DNA of 64,000 nt from CAWGYT01 sp963826795 (GCA_963826795.1 CAWGYT010000003.1:186001-250000), one strand, 5' to 3'. Positions 54,986 through 64,000 are shown, counted from the first letter of the stretch. Translations and numbers: made by a program. The notes: generated by a model not told the origin, from the sequence alone.

Positions 54986-55666
54986 TTAGAAAAGTTCAGG
55001 TTGCACTTCGATGCAACTGGGATCGTCGTGCCGAGGACTGTTGACGCGAGTGCTGACGGGGTCTAACTTCATTTCCGACGATTCAAAGGGCCGCAGCAGG
55101 GCCAGCAGCGGTTCGGGGGCCTGGAGGTCGGGATCTAGCCAGGTTTCGTAATCTTCGGGCGCCAGGATGACCGGCATCCGATCGTGGATGTCGGCTGTCG
55201 CCTCGTTCGATTCGGTCGTGATCACGGTGAACGTCTGCAGCGCGTCGGATTGTCCGGCGTGCCAATGTTCCCAGAGTCCCGCCATCGCGAACGGCGTCTC
55301 CGCTTGAAGTCGAATGTAATAGGGCTGTTTACCGTGCGGAGTTTTTTTCCATTCGAAGTATCCGTCGGTGGGAACGAGACAGCGGCGTCGCCTCAGGGCG
55401 CTGCGGAACGAGGGCTTGGTGGCGACCGTTTCCGCGCGCGCGTTGATCATCCGGTTGCCGATGGAAACCTCCTTGGCCCAGGAGGGAACCAAGCCCCAGC
55501 GCAGCGGAACGAGTTCGCGCGGGCCGCCATCGGGTCGCATCCGAACGATCGGTGCCATCTGGGTCGGCGCCACGTTGTACCGTGGTGCCCATTCGGGTCC
55601 AGCCTCCACGGCAAACTGTTGCAGTAAGAGATTCAATCGAGAATGCAGCGTGTAGCGACCGCACAT
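54986..55666 (-). CDS. SRAP-domain protein (HMCES/YedK)
   Basis: SOS-response-associated protein that forms a covalent adduct with abasic sites in single-stranded DNA. The 226-residue product starts MCGRYTLH, with the catalytic Cys2 exposed after Met removal, and has the conserved RYNVAPTQMAPIV, RWGLVPSWAK, INARAETVATKPSFR, GYFEW and the His of TADIHDRMPVIL. All catalytic residues are in place. No LexA-like box was identified upstream. Confidence 0.94.
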   Translation of the reverse strand: MCGRYTLHSRLNLLLQQFAVEAGPEWAPRYNVAPTQMAPIVRMRPDGGPRELVPLRWGLVPSWAKEVSIGNRMINARAETVATKPSFRSALRRRRCLVPTDGYFEWKKTPHGKQPYYIRLQAETPFAMAGLWEHWHAGQSDALQTFTVITTESNEATADIHDRMPVILAPEDYETWLDPDLQAPEPLLALLRPFESSEMKLDPVSTRVNSPRHDDPSCIEVQPELF

Positions 55667-55748
55667 AGGTTTGTCGAATCAAGCTGGGGCCCGCAACGTC
55701 GTCGGGCCGGAACGCGGAACGGCACGGCCCGGTGAAGCGATTTAATTC

Positions 55749-56915
55749 ATGCCGATCGGTAACAACTTTCGCCACCAATTGTACACGGACCAGAGGCCCG
55801 CGGTGCCGTTCGGCTTCCTGTCTCCGCCCTGGTCCGCTGAGCTCGACGAGGGCGCGGCGACGCGCGAGTCGTCCGACGCGGGTCGGCGCTGGACCGATGC
55901 CGGCGTGCAAGCGGTGTATTTGGTCCACGGGACCTTCACGGGCGAAGACGCGTGGGGGCTGACGACCGAATTGGAACGCCTCGAACCGGCCTGGAGCGAG
56001 CTGTTGCGGCAGCAAGGCAAGGCGTGGGTCGATCATCTGATGGGTGATGTCGGCAACTACTCGGAGTCCTATGCCCAACGGTTGCAGCAGTGGCTGAGCG
56101 GCAGCGATTCGTCGCCCTCGGTCCGTCGTTTTCACTGGTCAGGGGAGAACAATCACACGGGGCGAGCCCTCGCAGCGCTGGAACTGCTGGACGAGCTTCT
56201 TCGAGGTGTTGACGAAGGCCGGAAGCATGTGGTGCTGTGGGGCCATAGCCACGCCGGCAACGTGTTTGCGCTGATGACAAACCTCTTGGCCAGCGACTCC
56301 GACGCCGTCCGCCGCTTCTTTGCGATATTCCGGCCAAGGATCGCGGAGGCGGTCGGCGGGCCGTCCAGGGCGCGCAGCTGGAATCGAGTTCGTCGCCGGC
56401 TGCTCGCCGCCGATCGGGAACGGCCCGGCTTGGAGCTGGACATTGTCACGTTCGGGACGCCGATTCGCTACGGCTGGGAAACCCGCGGCTATCGTCGATT
56501 ACTCCATTTTGTGCACCATCGGCCAGCCCCGGACTTGCCCGATTATCGCGTGCCCTTGCCCGCGACATGGTTCGACCTTCGCGACGCGCGGTACGGCGAC
56601 TACATTCAGCAGCTGGGCGTTGCCGGGACCGACTTCCTGCCATCTTTGTTTGCCTGGCGGCATTGGCGGATCGAATGTCAACTCGCACGACTCCTGGCGC
56701 CCGGCCTGAGACCTTGGGATACGATCGATCGTCTGCGAATCGGCCAGCGCGTCCCGGACGAGGGCGAAACGCTGCTGGTCGACTATCCGCCGGATCCGCT
56801 TGATCGGCGTGAATTGCTGCTGGGACACGCCATCTATACCAGCCGCTCGTGGCTCGCGTACCATGCCGACGAAGTAACGAAGCGATTCTACGGCGATTCG
56901 CCCGGGGGGGCGTGA
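55749..56915 (+). CDS. Alpha/beta-hydrolase-fold protein
   Basis: A 388-residue soluble protein. It contains an oxyanion-type VQAVYLVHGTFTGEDAWGLT stretch and the nucleophile elbow GHSHAGN (consensus G-x-S-x-G). A later VTFGTPIRYGW strand follows, resembling esterases or lipases; no obvious catalytic Asp/His can be assigned. No signal peptide. The last 28 nt overlap the lectin gene on the other strand. Substrate unknown. Confidence 0.75.
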   Translation: MPIGNNFRHQLYTDQRPAVPFGFLSPPWSAELDEGAATRESSDAGRRWTDAGVQAVYLVHGTFTGEDAWGLTTELERLEPAWSELLRQQGKAWVDHLMGDVGNYSESYAQRLQQWLSGSDSSPSVRRFHWSGENNHTGRALAALELLDELLRGVDEGRKHVVLWGHSHAGNVFALMTNLLASDSDAVRRFFAIFRPRIAEAVGGPSRARSWNRVRRRLLAADRERPGLELDIVTFGTPIRYGWETRGYRRLLHFVHHRPAPDLPDYRVPLPATWFDLRDARYGDYIQQLGVAGTDFLPSLFAWRHWRIECQLARLLAPGLRPWDTIDRLRIGQRVPDEGETLLVDYPPDPLDRRELLLGHAIYTSRSWLAYHADEVTKRFYGDSPGGA

Positions 56916-59392
56916 GAGCGGCCGGACGCAAGCGGCTGCCGTCGCCGTCGAGAGCTTGCCTTTGGGCGAAGACCGGTGGTCAGGCCGAGGCCCGTCAGGA
57001 GCAGGAAACGTGCGCACGGTTCGGGAACGGCTGGATGGGCGGCCCGCGGACCATGGCCATAACCCCCATCCTGGAAAGCGGCCACGATGTCGGAGGACCC
57101 GAAGCGGCCGTCCCCGCTCCAGTCTCCTTCCGACCAGGTCGCGAACTCGTCGCGCTCGTATTTGCCCCGCTGCATCACGGCCACCAGATCGGCCGAGTCG
57201 AATTGGCCATCCAGGTCGGCGTCGCCCAGCCAGGATTGCTTGACAACGCGGATCCAGAACCCACGATCGGTCGGGTCGACCTGGCCGTTGTGGTCCAAGT
57301 CGAATTGAATGTCCGGGGTCGACATGGCCGCCGTCAATCGGTCGAGGTCGTCGGCATCGAGCGAGCCGTTGTCGTTGTAGTCGCCCTGGAGCCGTTGGCC
57401 GGCGGCGACCAGCTCAAGCCCGCGGTTGGCCGGCGCCAATCGCGTGCCCAGAACGCTGCTCAACGGCAAAAACTCGCGTTCATCAAACCCGTCCAGGTGA
57501 CGCCCCAAGGCCGTCCAAATCTCGAAGCCGGCGTCGCCTCGCTCCTCAAAATGGATCGCCTCGAGCCCGTACGTGACGCCTTCCGTTAATTCGATCAATC
57601 CGTAGATGTCCGTGTTGCTGGTGACGTCGTTGAAGGTCAGCGTCACATCGCCATCGACCTCATAGCTCAAGTCCCCTGTCTCGCTGGCCTCCTGAAAACT
57701 GCCGCCCATGATTCGCAGCTGAGCTCCATCACTTGAGAAGACTCCGAAGGTGACCGCCAGCGACTCCCCGGCCACGTCATCGCCATCGTCCACCGCGATC
57801 TGTCCGTAGATGGCCGACGAGAAATTGTCCTCGCCGGCGGGCGTGCCGCCCAGGGTCTCATCGTTCAGCGGCCATAGGTAGACCTGATCTGTGTCCAGAT
57901 TGCGACCCGGCCGATTGCAGCAAATTCCATCGTGATCTCGCAAGACGACCGTGGCCACGTCATCCCGCCGCAACGCGCGTCCCTCAAGTTGACCAATCTC
58001 GACGATCTCACGTGCCAGTTCAATGTCGCGCGTCAGGCCTCCCTGACTTTCGCTGACGGTGGCCACGGTCGCGGTTCCGACCAGCCGCACGGCCGGCTCC
58101 AGGTGCGACTCGAGCCGGATCGAGGGGTCCCCGACGGCCAACCATTGAGCGTTGGCCTCGGTTGCGAATTCGCCTTGCGCCGAGGTGATTTCCCAGAAGG
58201 ACAATCCCCGCGTGTTCCAATTGATGAATCGCAGTTCGTGGTCACCCTCGGACAGTTGGATCACACCTCGCGTATCCGTGTCGCCCGTTTCTGCCGGAAA
58301 GTAGAGGGTCCGCCGGTCATCCGGGTCAATCTGGCCGGCTCCATAGACCGTCTGGAATTCCTGGTCGCCGATTTGGAGAGCAAAGCCGCTGGCGCTGCGG
58401 ACCTGGATCGTGTAGCTGCCACTCTGCGGAACTCGGATCGTGCCTTTGGCGACGCTGATGAAATGGTCGTCATCGACGCCCGCTCGATCCGACGGATAGC
58501 GAAGTGGTTCGGTCGCGAGAATCGGTCCGCCCTGGTGTCGCGATTCGGGATCCGTCACGTCCGACCACGCGATCTGGGCAGCGGATGAATCGAGCGTCAG
58601 TGTGCCATCGGCCACCTGTGACAACATGTTGGAAACCGTTAGCAGACGCAGTTCGCGCGGCTCGTCAAGGCGATAGTCGGTCACGCCCAAAGCGCCCGAT
58701 TTTCCGTCCAGGCCCGGCAAGCGCGTGGGGAATCGGCTGGGCACGACGATCGCGGGAACCTCGGGCACCGGCGTATTCGACTCAGTCGGATATTCGACGA
58801 CGAAAGCGTGGCGCCAACTCGACATTTCCGGCAGCGACGTTCCAGGTTGCCACTGGGGAGGCTGGGGGCGATCGAGGTCGAAACCGCTGCCGATGTCGTC
58901 CCAGCGACCGTCGCTACGTAGTCGCGCGGCGTCCTCGCGGCCATCGTAGTTCAGCGGCTCCTGAGGATCCCAGTTTTGATAGCTGAAGTCCGCACCTGAC
59001 GTCCAGGCCCAACCCTGCAGTTGCGGGTTGGCGAGCGAGCTGGATTCTTGCGGCGCCGGCAGGCCTTGCGACCAGTTTACGGGGGCCGCCCCTTCGCGGT
59101 CGGTCAGCCCCAGCCACAGAAAGTCCAGCTCGTGCACCGCCGCGAGGTACTCCAGGAGCGCGTTTTCTTGGAGCGAATTCACGTCGACCAGGTAGCCCGT
59201 GACCCCGCCCCAACGCTGCTGCGCCGCCCTGTCGTTCGCCTCACGCCACGACATCGGGATGTCGACCAGTTCATAAACCGTCCACGTCCCGTCGCGACCG
59301 AAGGGCGCTTGATAGAACTCAGCGAAAGCCGCCGCGCGCGGCCAGCCAGTGCAAAGCACGCAGGCCAAAATCAAGCGAATTCGAAGTCGCAT
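56888..59392 (-). CDS. Surface C-type lectin/dockerin/PEP-CTERM-like protein
   Basis: An 834-residue exported protein. It has a signal peptide (LILACVLCTGWPRAAAFA), a C-type lectin-like domain (about residues 35-205: GYLVDVNSLQENALLEYLAA, NYDGREDAARLRSDGRWDD), then PA14-like beta domains that should bind sugars. From about residue 700 it has dockerin-like Ca2+ motifs (GDYNDNGSLDADDLDRL, DLDHNGQVDPTDRGFW, GDADLDGQFDSADLVAV). The C-terminus VPEPCARFLLLTGLGL followed by an Arg-rich tail (ASSRRRR) is the VPEP/hydrophobic/basic pattern of PEP-CTERM signals. It suggests export and sorting by an exosortase. Confidence 0.85.
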   Translation of the reverse strand: MRLRIRLILACVLCTGWPRAAAFAEFYQAPFGRDGTWTVYELVDIPMSWREANDRAAQQRWGGVTGYLVDVNSLQENALLEYLAAVHELDFLWLGLTDREGAAPVNWSQGLPAPQESSSLANPQLQGWAWTSGADFSYQNWDPQEPLNYDGREDAARLRSDGRWDDIGSGFDLDRPQPPQWQPGTSLPEMSSWRHAFVVEYPTESNTPVPEVPAIVVPSRFPTRLPGLDGKSGALGVTDYRLDEPRELRLLTVSNMLSQVADGTLTLDSSAAQIAWSDVTDPESRHQGGPILATEPLRYPSDRAGVDDDHFISVAKGTIRVPQSGSYTIQVRSASGFALQIGDQEFQTVYGAGQIDPDDRRTLYFPAETGDTDTRGVIQLSEGDHELRFINWNTRGLSFWEITSAQGEFATEANAQWLAVGDPSIRLESHLEPAVRLVGTATVATVSESQGGLTRDIELAREIVEIGQLEGRALRRDDVATVVLRDHDGICCNRPGRNLDTDQVYLWPLNDETLGGTPAGEDNFSSAIYGQIAVDDGDDVAGESLAVTFGVFSSDGAQLRIMGGSFQEASETGDLSYEVDGDVTLTFNDVTSNTDIYGLIELTEGVTYGLEAIHFEERGDAGFEIWTALGRHLDGFDEREFLPLSSVLGTRLAPANRGLELVAAGQRLQGDYNDNGSLDADDLDRLTAAMSTPDIQFDLDHNGQVDPTDRGFWIRVVKQSWLGDADLDGQFDSADLVAVMQRGKYERDEFATWSEGDWSGDGRFGSSDIVAAFQDGGYGHGPRAAHPAVPEPCARFLLLTGLGLTTGLRPKASSRRRRQPLASGRSHAPPGESP

Positions 59393-59590
59393 CGGCGCGG
59401 TGTCCCCGATACCTTGTCAACTTGCGACTTCCTACGATACGGATCGACCCGCGGATTGCAAGCGCGACGGGAAAAAGTGTCGCCTCACCCAACCGCTGCG
59501 TGTGGCCCTTCGCCGGCCGACCCTCACCCGCTGCTCCGCCGCGACCTCGCCGGGCAGCGGGAGAGGTGACTTACTTGCCAGGTCATCCAG

Positions 59591-59674
59591 TGCGCGAGAG
59601 AGGACTCGAACCTCCACGCCCTTACGGGCATATGGCCCTCAACCATACGCGTCTGCCAGTTCCGCCACTCGCGC
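59591..59674 (-). tRNA. tRNA-Leu (GAG)
   Basis: An 84-nt class II tRNA on the minus strand. The acceptor stem GCGCGAG pairs with CTCGCGC. The anticodon stem TATGG/CCATA encloses the loop TTGAGGG, giving anticodon GAG, which reads leucine codons CUU/CUC. A long variable arm (TGCCCGTAAGGGCGT) and a T-loop GTTCGAGTC are present. The discriminator base is A and CCA is not encoded. Confidence 0.95.
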
Positions 59675-59797
59675 CCGTGCCCGGCATCTTGGAGCACCGA
59701 AGGGTACAGTCTAGACCGTTTCCGGGGGCGGTCAAGGTGACTCAAGACCCGCACGCGGCACGGGACGGCCGGCGAGGCGAGCGGGTTGATTCGTTGG

Positions 59798-61372
59798 TCA
59801 ACGGGTCGCCGAAGAATCGGTACGTTTCACGATCAGGACCGATCGAGCCCAGGCGTCGGCACACTGCTGTGAGATCAGTTGCGAGGCCATCTCGGCGAGG
59901 TTTCGCGCGGACAGATGCATGTGGCGCAGGAGGGCTTCGGCCAAGCAGGTTGTATCCACGTCGGTCGGGTGGTCACTCCGCGTCAGATGCCGATCGCTGA
60001 AGACGAGCAGGATATCGCCCGGATGGATCTCCTGGTGGTAGTTCGGGCCGTCCCATGCGGGGTCGTTTCCCAGCGCGAGGCCGTCGACGACGATGGGTTC
60101 CCACCCATGGGGGCGGAGGATGTAGGCGTCGGTCGCGCCGGCGGTGGCATAATCGATCTGACCGCTGGCGGGATCCAGGCGTCCGCAGAACACGGAACTG
60201 CCATCGCCCCCGGCCGCTCCGGTCCAGAGCACGTCGTTCAGGCCCTGGACAATCCGCCGCGGCGAATCGGGATGCAGCAGGGAGGCTTGCATGGCGCCCT
60301 GCAGCAGGGTGGCTCCCAGCATGCTCTTGACGGGAGGGCCGCCGACGGCGGCGGAGGCGAGCCAGAGTTCGTCTTGGTCGCCGAGTCGCCAAAGATGGAA
60401 GTCACCGCGCGGCCGGCCGGCCGTGACGGTGACGCCGGCCACCTGCCATCCCTCGACTAAGGGTGGGGACGGACGTGACCGATCGTGATGCCAGGCGATC
60501 ACCTGCGCGGCTTGGTCGCGCGCCTGCTGGCTCTGAGCCGCCTCGTCGATTAACACCCGCCGTTCAAGCTCCGCCGCCAGCCGCCCGGCAATGATCTCCA
60601 AAAGTTGTGTTTCCTCGCTGCGGTAGTCTCGCACCTGATCGGCGAAGAACCAAAGCGTCCCCAGCAGCGTGTCGGGGCTCGAAACCGGAACGCAGACGGC
60701 CGAGGCGAACGCTTCGGGCACGTTCCAGTGAGGCAACTGCTGGGTGTCCTCCAGCACAACCGCGTGACCGGTCAACGCTTCCAGGTCGGCGACCGCTCCG
60801 CGCAACGGCCGAGCGGGTTCGAGAAACCGCAAGCTCGACAGTCCCCACTGAGCTCGCAGCTTCAATTCGGACGTCGTATCATCCAGCAAGTAGAGGGCCG
60901 CCGCCTGTCCCCCGAGTCCCTCGACGGTGCCCCGCAGGACCGCCTGCAGACGGTGATTGAAATCGGACGACTCGTGGGGCCGCGCCACGACGGGGATGGC
61001 GGTCGCCAGTTCGGCTTCCCGATGCTGCAAGGCCAGCCGCGTGGTCTGGAGTTCGATCAGCACGCCGGCCAGGCCCTGAGCCAAATCTCGCGCCGCCTGC
61101 TCGCGGACCGAGAGGTCGGGCTGGTCATTCACGCGTTGGCGATGCAGCGCGCCCTCTTGAGTACCGAACAGCTCGGGAAGCGTCGCGATCGGCTCGCTCC
61201 GAGCGGGAAGGGAGCCTGGGGTGCAGTCCAGTTGCCAGCCTGTCAACTCGAGGTAGGCCTTTTGCAAGGGCCGCCATGCCGGCAGGTCCAAGCCGGTCCG
61301 GGCGACCCAGGGATCCTCGATATGAAGTCGAAGGTGGTTCGATGAGGGATTTAGCACGGTTATTCCGGTCAA
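59798..61372 (-). CDS. GAF-domain protein with degenerate PP2C-like phosphatase domain
   Basis: A 524-residue signalling protein: a helical N-terminus, a GAF domain (about residues 140-275: LRGTVEGLGGQAAALYLLDD, AVCVPVSSPDTLLGTLWFF), a short coiled coil, and a SpoIIE/PP2C-like domain (GDFHLWRLGDQDELWLASAA). Standard SpoIIE phosphatases have GGD, DvsGHG, SDG and a C-terminal DD, which bind two metals. Here only a few acids remain: GDF for GGD, AAVGGPP for DvsGHG, FSDRH for SDG and no C-terminal DD. It is probably catalytically dead. The start is a TTG; the true start may be the GTG at 61357. Confidence 0.8.
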   Translation of the reverse strand: MTGITVLNPSSNHLRLHIEDPWVARTGLDLPAWRPLQKAYLELTGWQLDCTPGSLPARSEPIATLPELFGTQEGALHRQRVNDQPDLSVREQAARDLAQGLAGVLIELQTTRLALQHREAELATAIPVVARPHESSDFNHRLQAVLRGTVEGLGGQAAALYLLDDTTSELKLRAQWGLSSLRFLEPARPLRGAVADLEALTGHAVVLEDTQQLPHWNVPEAFASAVCVPVSSPDTLLGTLWFFADQVRDYRSEETQLLEIIAGRLAAELERRVLIDEAAQSQQARDQAAQVIAWHHDRSRPSPPLVEGWQVAGVTVTAGRPRGDFHLWRLGDQDELWLASAAVGGPPVKSMLGATLLQGAMQASLLHPDSPRRIVQGLNDVLWTGAAGGDGSSVFCGRLDPASGQIDYATAGATDAYILRPHGWEPIVVDGLALGNDPAWDGPNYHQEIHPGDILLVFSDRHLTRSDHPTDVDTTCLAEALLRHMHLSARNLAEMASQLISQQCADAWARSVLIVKRTDSSATR

Positions 61373-61653
61373 TAGACATCAGGGAGTCGCGTCAGCGCCG
61401 TCCCTGGTGTTCCCGAATTCGCAATCCCTCGCTGCGGCCTCGGCTCACTTGACGCTTCCTGCGTCGACACCGCGACCGTTAAACTCATTCATCGTCATTG
61501 ACCCTGGGGTTGTTGAGCCGTGGCGGGACAGAATTCCGCGATCCGAGGTTGACCTCGGGCGGAGCAACTCGGCTGGGTCTTGTTGCCGGAACATTTCGGC
61601 TTCGGCTAAAGCGAAGGCGGGCCGCCGATCCGGCTAGTCGGTCTCAACTCGGC

Positions 61654-63102
61654 TCACGCCAACAGTTCGTGCATCACGTTGCCATGCACGTCCGTCAGGC
61701 GGAAATCGCGGCCTTGAAAGCGATAGGTGAGGCGTTCGTGATCGATTCCCAGGCAGTTTAAGATCGTGGCGTTGAGATCGTGGATATGGACCGGATTTTC
61801 CTCGATGTTGTAGCAGAAATCATCGGTCCGACCGTAACTGATACCGGGCTTGACGCCGCCGCCGGCCAGGAGAACCGTGAAGCAGCGTGGATGGTGGTCG
61901 CGTCCGTAGTTCGTGCGGCTCAGCCCCCCCTGACAGTAAATTGTCCTCCCAAACTCGCCGCCCCAGACAACCAGAGTGTCGTCGAGCAGCCCTTTCAACT
62001 TGAGATCGCGAATCAGGCCGGCCGTTGGCTGGTCGACATCGCCGCATTGCAGCCGCAGGTCCCGCGGCAGATCCCCGTGCTGATCCCAGCCTCGAATGAA
62101 GACTTGGATGAATTTCACGTTCCGTTCGGCGAGCCGTCTGGCGAGCAGGCAATTGGCGGCAAACGTGCCCGGCTGCGTGACCTCGGGGCCGTAGAGATCC
62201 AGGATCGACGCCGGCTCGTCGGAAACGTCCGTCAATTCGGGGATCGAGGTCTGCATGCGATACGCCATTTCGTACTGGGCAATCCGTGTTTCGATCTCGG
62301 GATCCTCGACCCGCTCGAAATGGAATTCGTTCAACTGTCTCAAGCCATCCAGCATGCGGCGACGACGTGCGGGCGTGATCCCGGGCGGATCGGACAAGTA
62401 AAGCACGGGATCGCCTTGTGAACGGAGACTGACGCCGGCATGCCGCGAGGGCAGAAAGCCCGCGCCCCAGAGTCGCTCGTAGAGCGCCTGCGCGTCTCGC
62501 TTGGCGCTCCAACGTGAATGCAGCACGACGAAGGTTGGAAGATCCTGGTTCTCGCTTCCCAAGCCGTACGAGACCCAAGCTCCCATGCTCGGACGCCCGG
62601 GAATTTGGGCGCCCGTCTGGATGTAGGTAATCGCCGGGTCGTGGTTGATCGCCTCGGTGTGGACCGACTTGACAATGGCCAGATCATCCACGACCTGAGC
62701 CATGTGCGGCAACAAGTCGCTCATCCAGGCTCCCGACTGGCCATGCTGCGCGAATCGAAACATCGAGGGCGCGATGGGGAACCGCTTTTGTCCCGACGTC
62801 ATCGTCGTCAGACGTTGCCCGCTGCGAATCGAATCTGGCAGGTCCTGATCGAACAGGGCGTCCATCTTGGGTTTGTAATCGAACAAGTCCATCTGGGACG
62901 GTGCCCCGGACATAAACAGATAGATCACGCGCTTCGCGCGGGGACGTTGATGCGGATGTCCCAGGACGCCGTGGTCCTCGGCGGCCGACGCGAGCTCGGG
63001 ATTCAACAGCGTTGCCAAGGCCGCCGCGCCGATCCCCGTCGCCGTCCGTCCAAAGAAATGCCGCCGTGTCAGGCGGAGCGCGTGGGCATGTCGTGGATCC
63101 AT
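61654..63102 (-). CDS. DUF1501 domain protein (Tat-exported)
   Basis: A 482-residue protein starting MDPRHAHALRLTRRHFFGRT with a twin-arginine signal (TRRHFFGRTATGIGAAALAT). It contains the DUF1501 sulfatase/alkaline-phosphatase-like fold (VIYLFMSGAPSQMDLFDYKP, SVHTEAINHDPAITYIQTGA, VVWGGEFGR, GRDHHPRCFTVLLAGGGVKP, HDLNATILNCLGIDHERLTY). The family is hugely expanded in Planctomycetes and always accompanies DUF1553 genes. Metal-ligand candidates (D, H) are conserved. It sits 16 nt after the DUF1553 gene. Confidence 0.93.
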   Translation of the reverse strand: MDPRHAHALRLTRRHFFGRTATGIGAAALATLLNPELASAAEDHGVLGHPHQRPRAKRVIYLFMSGAPSQMDLFDYKPKMDALFDQDLPDSIRSGQRLTTMTSGQKRFPIAPSMFRFAQHGQSGAWMSDLLPHMAQVVDDLAIVKSVHTEAINHDPAITYIQTGAQIPGRPSMGAWVSYGLGSENQDLPTFVVLHSRWSAKRDAQALYERLWGAGFLPSRHAGVSLRSQGDPVLYLSDPPGITPARRRRMLDGLRQLNEFHFERVEDPEIETRIAQYEMAYRMQTSIPELTDVSDEPASILDLYGPEVTQPGTFAANCLLARRLAERNVKFIQVFIRGWDQHGDLPRDLRLQCGDVDQPTAGLIRDLKLKGLLDDTLVVWGGEFGRTIYCQGGLSRTNYGRDHHPRCFTVLLAGGGVKPGISYGRTDDFCYNIEENPVHIHDLNATILNCLGIDHERLTYRFQGRDFRLTDVHGNVMHELLA

Positions 63103-63118
63103 GGGCAAGACCTGCAGG

Positions 63119-64000
63119 TCACTCCTTGGTCAGAGTTTCGTCCAGATTCAAGAGCGTGGTGGCGACCATTGTCCAGGCCGCGAGTTCAGCCGGTTCCAGG
63201 GTCGGGTCCCAGGGCGATTCGCCTTGCGAAATCAAAGCCTTTGCGGCTTCGGGATCGACCGCATATTCGCGGCGATAGTCTTCGAGCAGCCGCCGCAGGA
63301 CCTGCAGCTCGTCCGCTTCCGGCTGTCGTGCGGTCGCCAGGCGAAAGCCGAATTTCAGTCGCGCCGCATCGGTCGGGCTTGCGAGCCGGCAGAGACGCTG
63401 TGCCAGATTTCGTGCCGCTTCGACGTATTGCACGTCGTTCATCAGAACCAATGCCGCGGCGGGCGTATTTGTGCGGGACCTGCGCGCCGTGCAGACCTCG
63501 CGCGACGGCGCGTCCAGAATCTGCATGCTGGGCGGCGGTGAGGTGCGTTTCCAAAAAGTGTACATGCTTCGCCGGTACAGCGCGGCTCCATGATCCTGTT
63601 GAAACCGAGCGGTGTTGCTGCTGGTGTACCCCACCGCCTCCCAGAGTCCTCCCGGCTGGTACGGCTTGACGCTCTTGCCACCCGTTTGCTCCACCAACAA
63701 GCCGCTGATGGCGAGTGCCGCATCACGAATCATTTCCGCGTCGTAGCGGAAGCGGGGCCCACGGGCGAGCAGACGGTTTTGCGGATCGCGGCGGGCAGAC
63801 TCGGGCGCAACACGCGACGACTGGCGATAGGTCGCCGAGGTCACGATCAAACGCTGCAAAGCCTTGACGTCCCAGCCGGATTCCTGGAACTCGACGGCCA
63901 GCCAATCCAGCAGTTGGGGGTGGGAGGGCCATTCCCCTTGCGATCCGAAGTCCTCGGCCGTCGCCACGATCCCGACGCCGAAGCATTGCTGCCAGAATCG
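63119..64000 (-). CDS. DUF1553/PSD1-type protein, 3' part
   Basis: The visible C-terminal 293 residues contain the DUF1553 pattern: QGEWPSHPQLLDWLAVEFQE, LIVTSATYRQSSRV, NRLLARGPRFRYDAEMIRDA, ALYRRSMYTFWKRTSPPPSM and TPAAALVLMNDVQYVEAARN. The reading frame is open to the window edge, so the cytochrome-like N-terminal and DUF1549 domains lie outside. Function unknown; with DUF1501 it forms the common planctomycete pair, thought to act in polysaccharide or sulfate metabolism, but unproven. Confidence 0.93.
   Translation of the reverse strand, partial: RFWQQCFGVGIVATAEDFGSQGEWPSHPQLLDWLAVEFQESGWDVKALQRLIVTSATYRQSSRVAPESARRDPQNRLLARGPRFRYDAEMIRDAALAISGLLVEQTGGKSVKPYQPGGLWEAVGYTSSNTARFQQDHGAALYRRSMYTFWKRTSPPPSMQILDAPSREVCTARRSRTNTPAAALVLMNDVQYVEAARNLAQRLCRLASPTDAARLKFGFRLATARQPEADELQVLRRLLEDYRREYAVDPEAAKALISQGESPWDPTLEPAELAAWTMVATTLLNLDETLTKE

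Noticed and set aside
61373..61653. Possible small gene in the gap before the GAF/PP2C-like gene
   Set aside because: Only one short frame (61407-61637) exists; it has no ribosome site, motif or plausible composition.

Overview
The window is a GC-rich bacterial chromosome segment, most likely from a member of the Planctomycetota (Pirellulales-like). The lineage call rests on gene content: a DUF1501/DUF1553 (PSD1) pair at the right end, an N-type ATPase operon, a VWA/MoxR/DUF58 cluster, a threonylcarbamoyl-AMP synthase fused to a low-molecular-weight phosphatase, a dockerin/PEP-CTERM-like surface lectin protein, and a ThuA-like protein. No 16S rRNA or single-copy marker here can fix the rank.

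Layout. 1-8484 (minus strand): a partial NDP-forming acyl-CoA ligase downstream of a complete nine-gene N-ATPase operon (atpD-C-Q-R-B-E-F-A-G). 8485-11053: no intact gene; a repeat-rich insertion with a duplicated secretin leader, an alternating A/B array of inverted-repeat elements, and a group II intron relic with typical domains V and VI. 11054-15949: a secretin, a lipoprotein and a BON-domain protein. 16109-21495: GAPDH, a methyltransferase, an NADPH:quinone-type oxidoreductase, an ABC ATPase without a permease, and a ThuA-like protein. 21673-27124: two paralogous SPFH membrane proteins and acetolactate synthase. 27640-30279: a hypothetical gene, rpiB and the TsaC-phosphatase fusion. 30603-38754: an NHL-repeat protein followed by two VWA proteins, a MoxR ATPase and a DUF58 protein. 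38819-44037: a polyprenyl-phosphate sugar transferase, DUF4254 protein, GT9 glycosyltransferase, ribD and fluC. 44162-52305: AsmA-like, DUF3179, VOC, gluQ, an HGSNAT-like acyltransferase and an outer-membrane porin-like protein. 52491-64000: DUF2760-Hsp70 pair, SRAP protein, alpha/beta hydrolase, lectin-dockerin protein, tRNA-Leu(GAG), a GAF/PP2C-like protein lacking most catalytic acids, and the DUF1501/DUF1553 pair.

How the parts work together. The N-ATPase is a self-contained ion pump that usually accompanies, rather than replaces, a housekeeping F-ATPase. The MoxR-DUF58-VWA block looks like a membrane-anchored chaperone/complex-assembly system. The sugar transferase, DUF4254 and GT9 genes point to exopolysaccharide or LPS-core synthesis. 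The remaining genes are mostly housekeeping or lineage-specific.

Caveat on sequence quality. Eight one- or two-base frameshifts interrupt seven otherwise well-conserved genes (acyl-CoA ligase, atpF, secretin, lipoprotein, moxR twice, sugar transferase, GT9). They look like residual indel errors of the assembly, so these genes are annotated as single loci with the break position given. Much of the intergenic DNA is built from dispersed palindromic repeats; the clearest is a hairpin family with the core GGGGTCAGGTCC. I found no CRISPR array, no intact insertion sequence and no defence island. The most unusual object is the 8.7-11.2 kb repeat/intron insertion next to the secretin gene.
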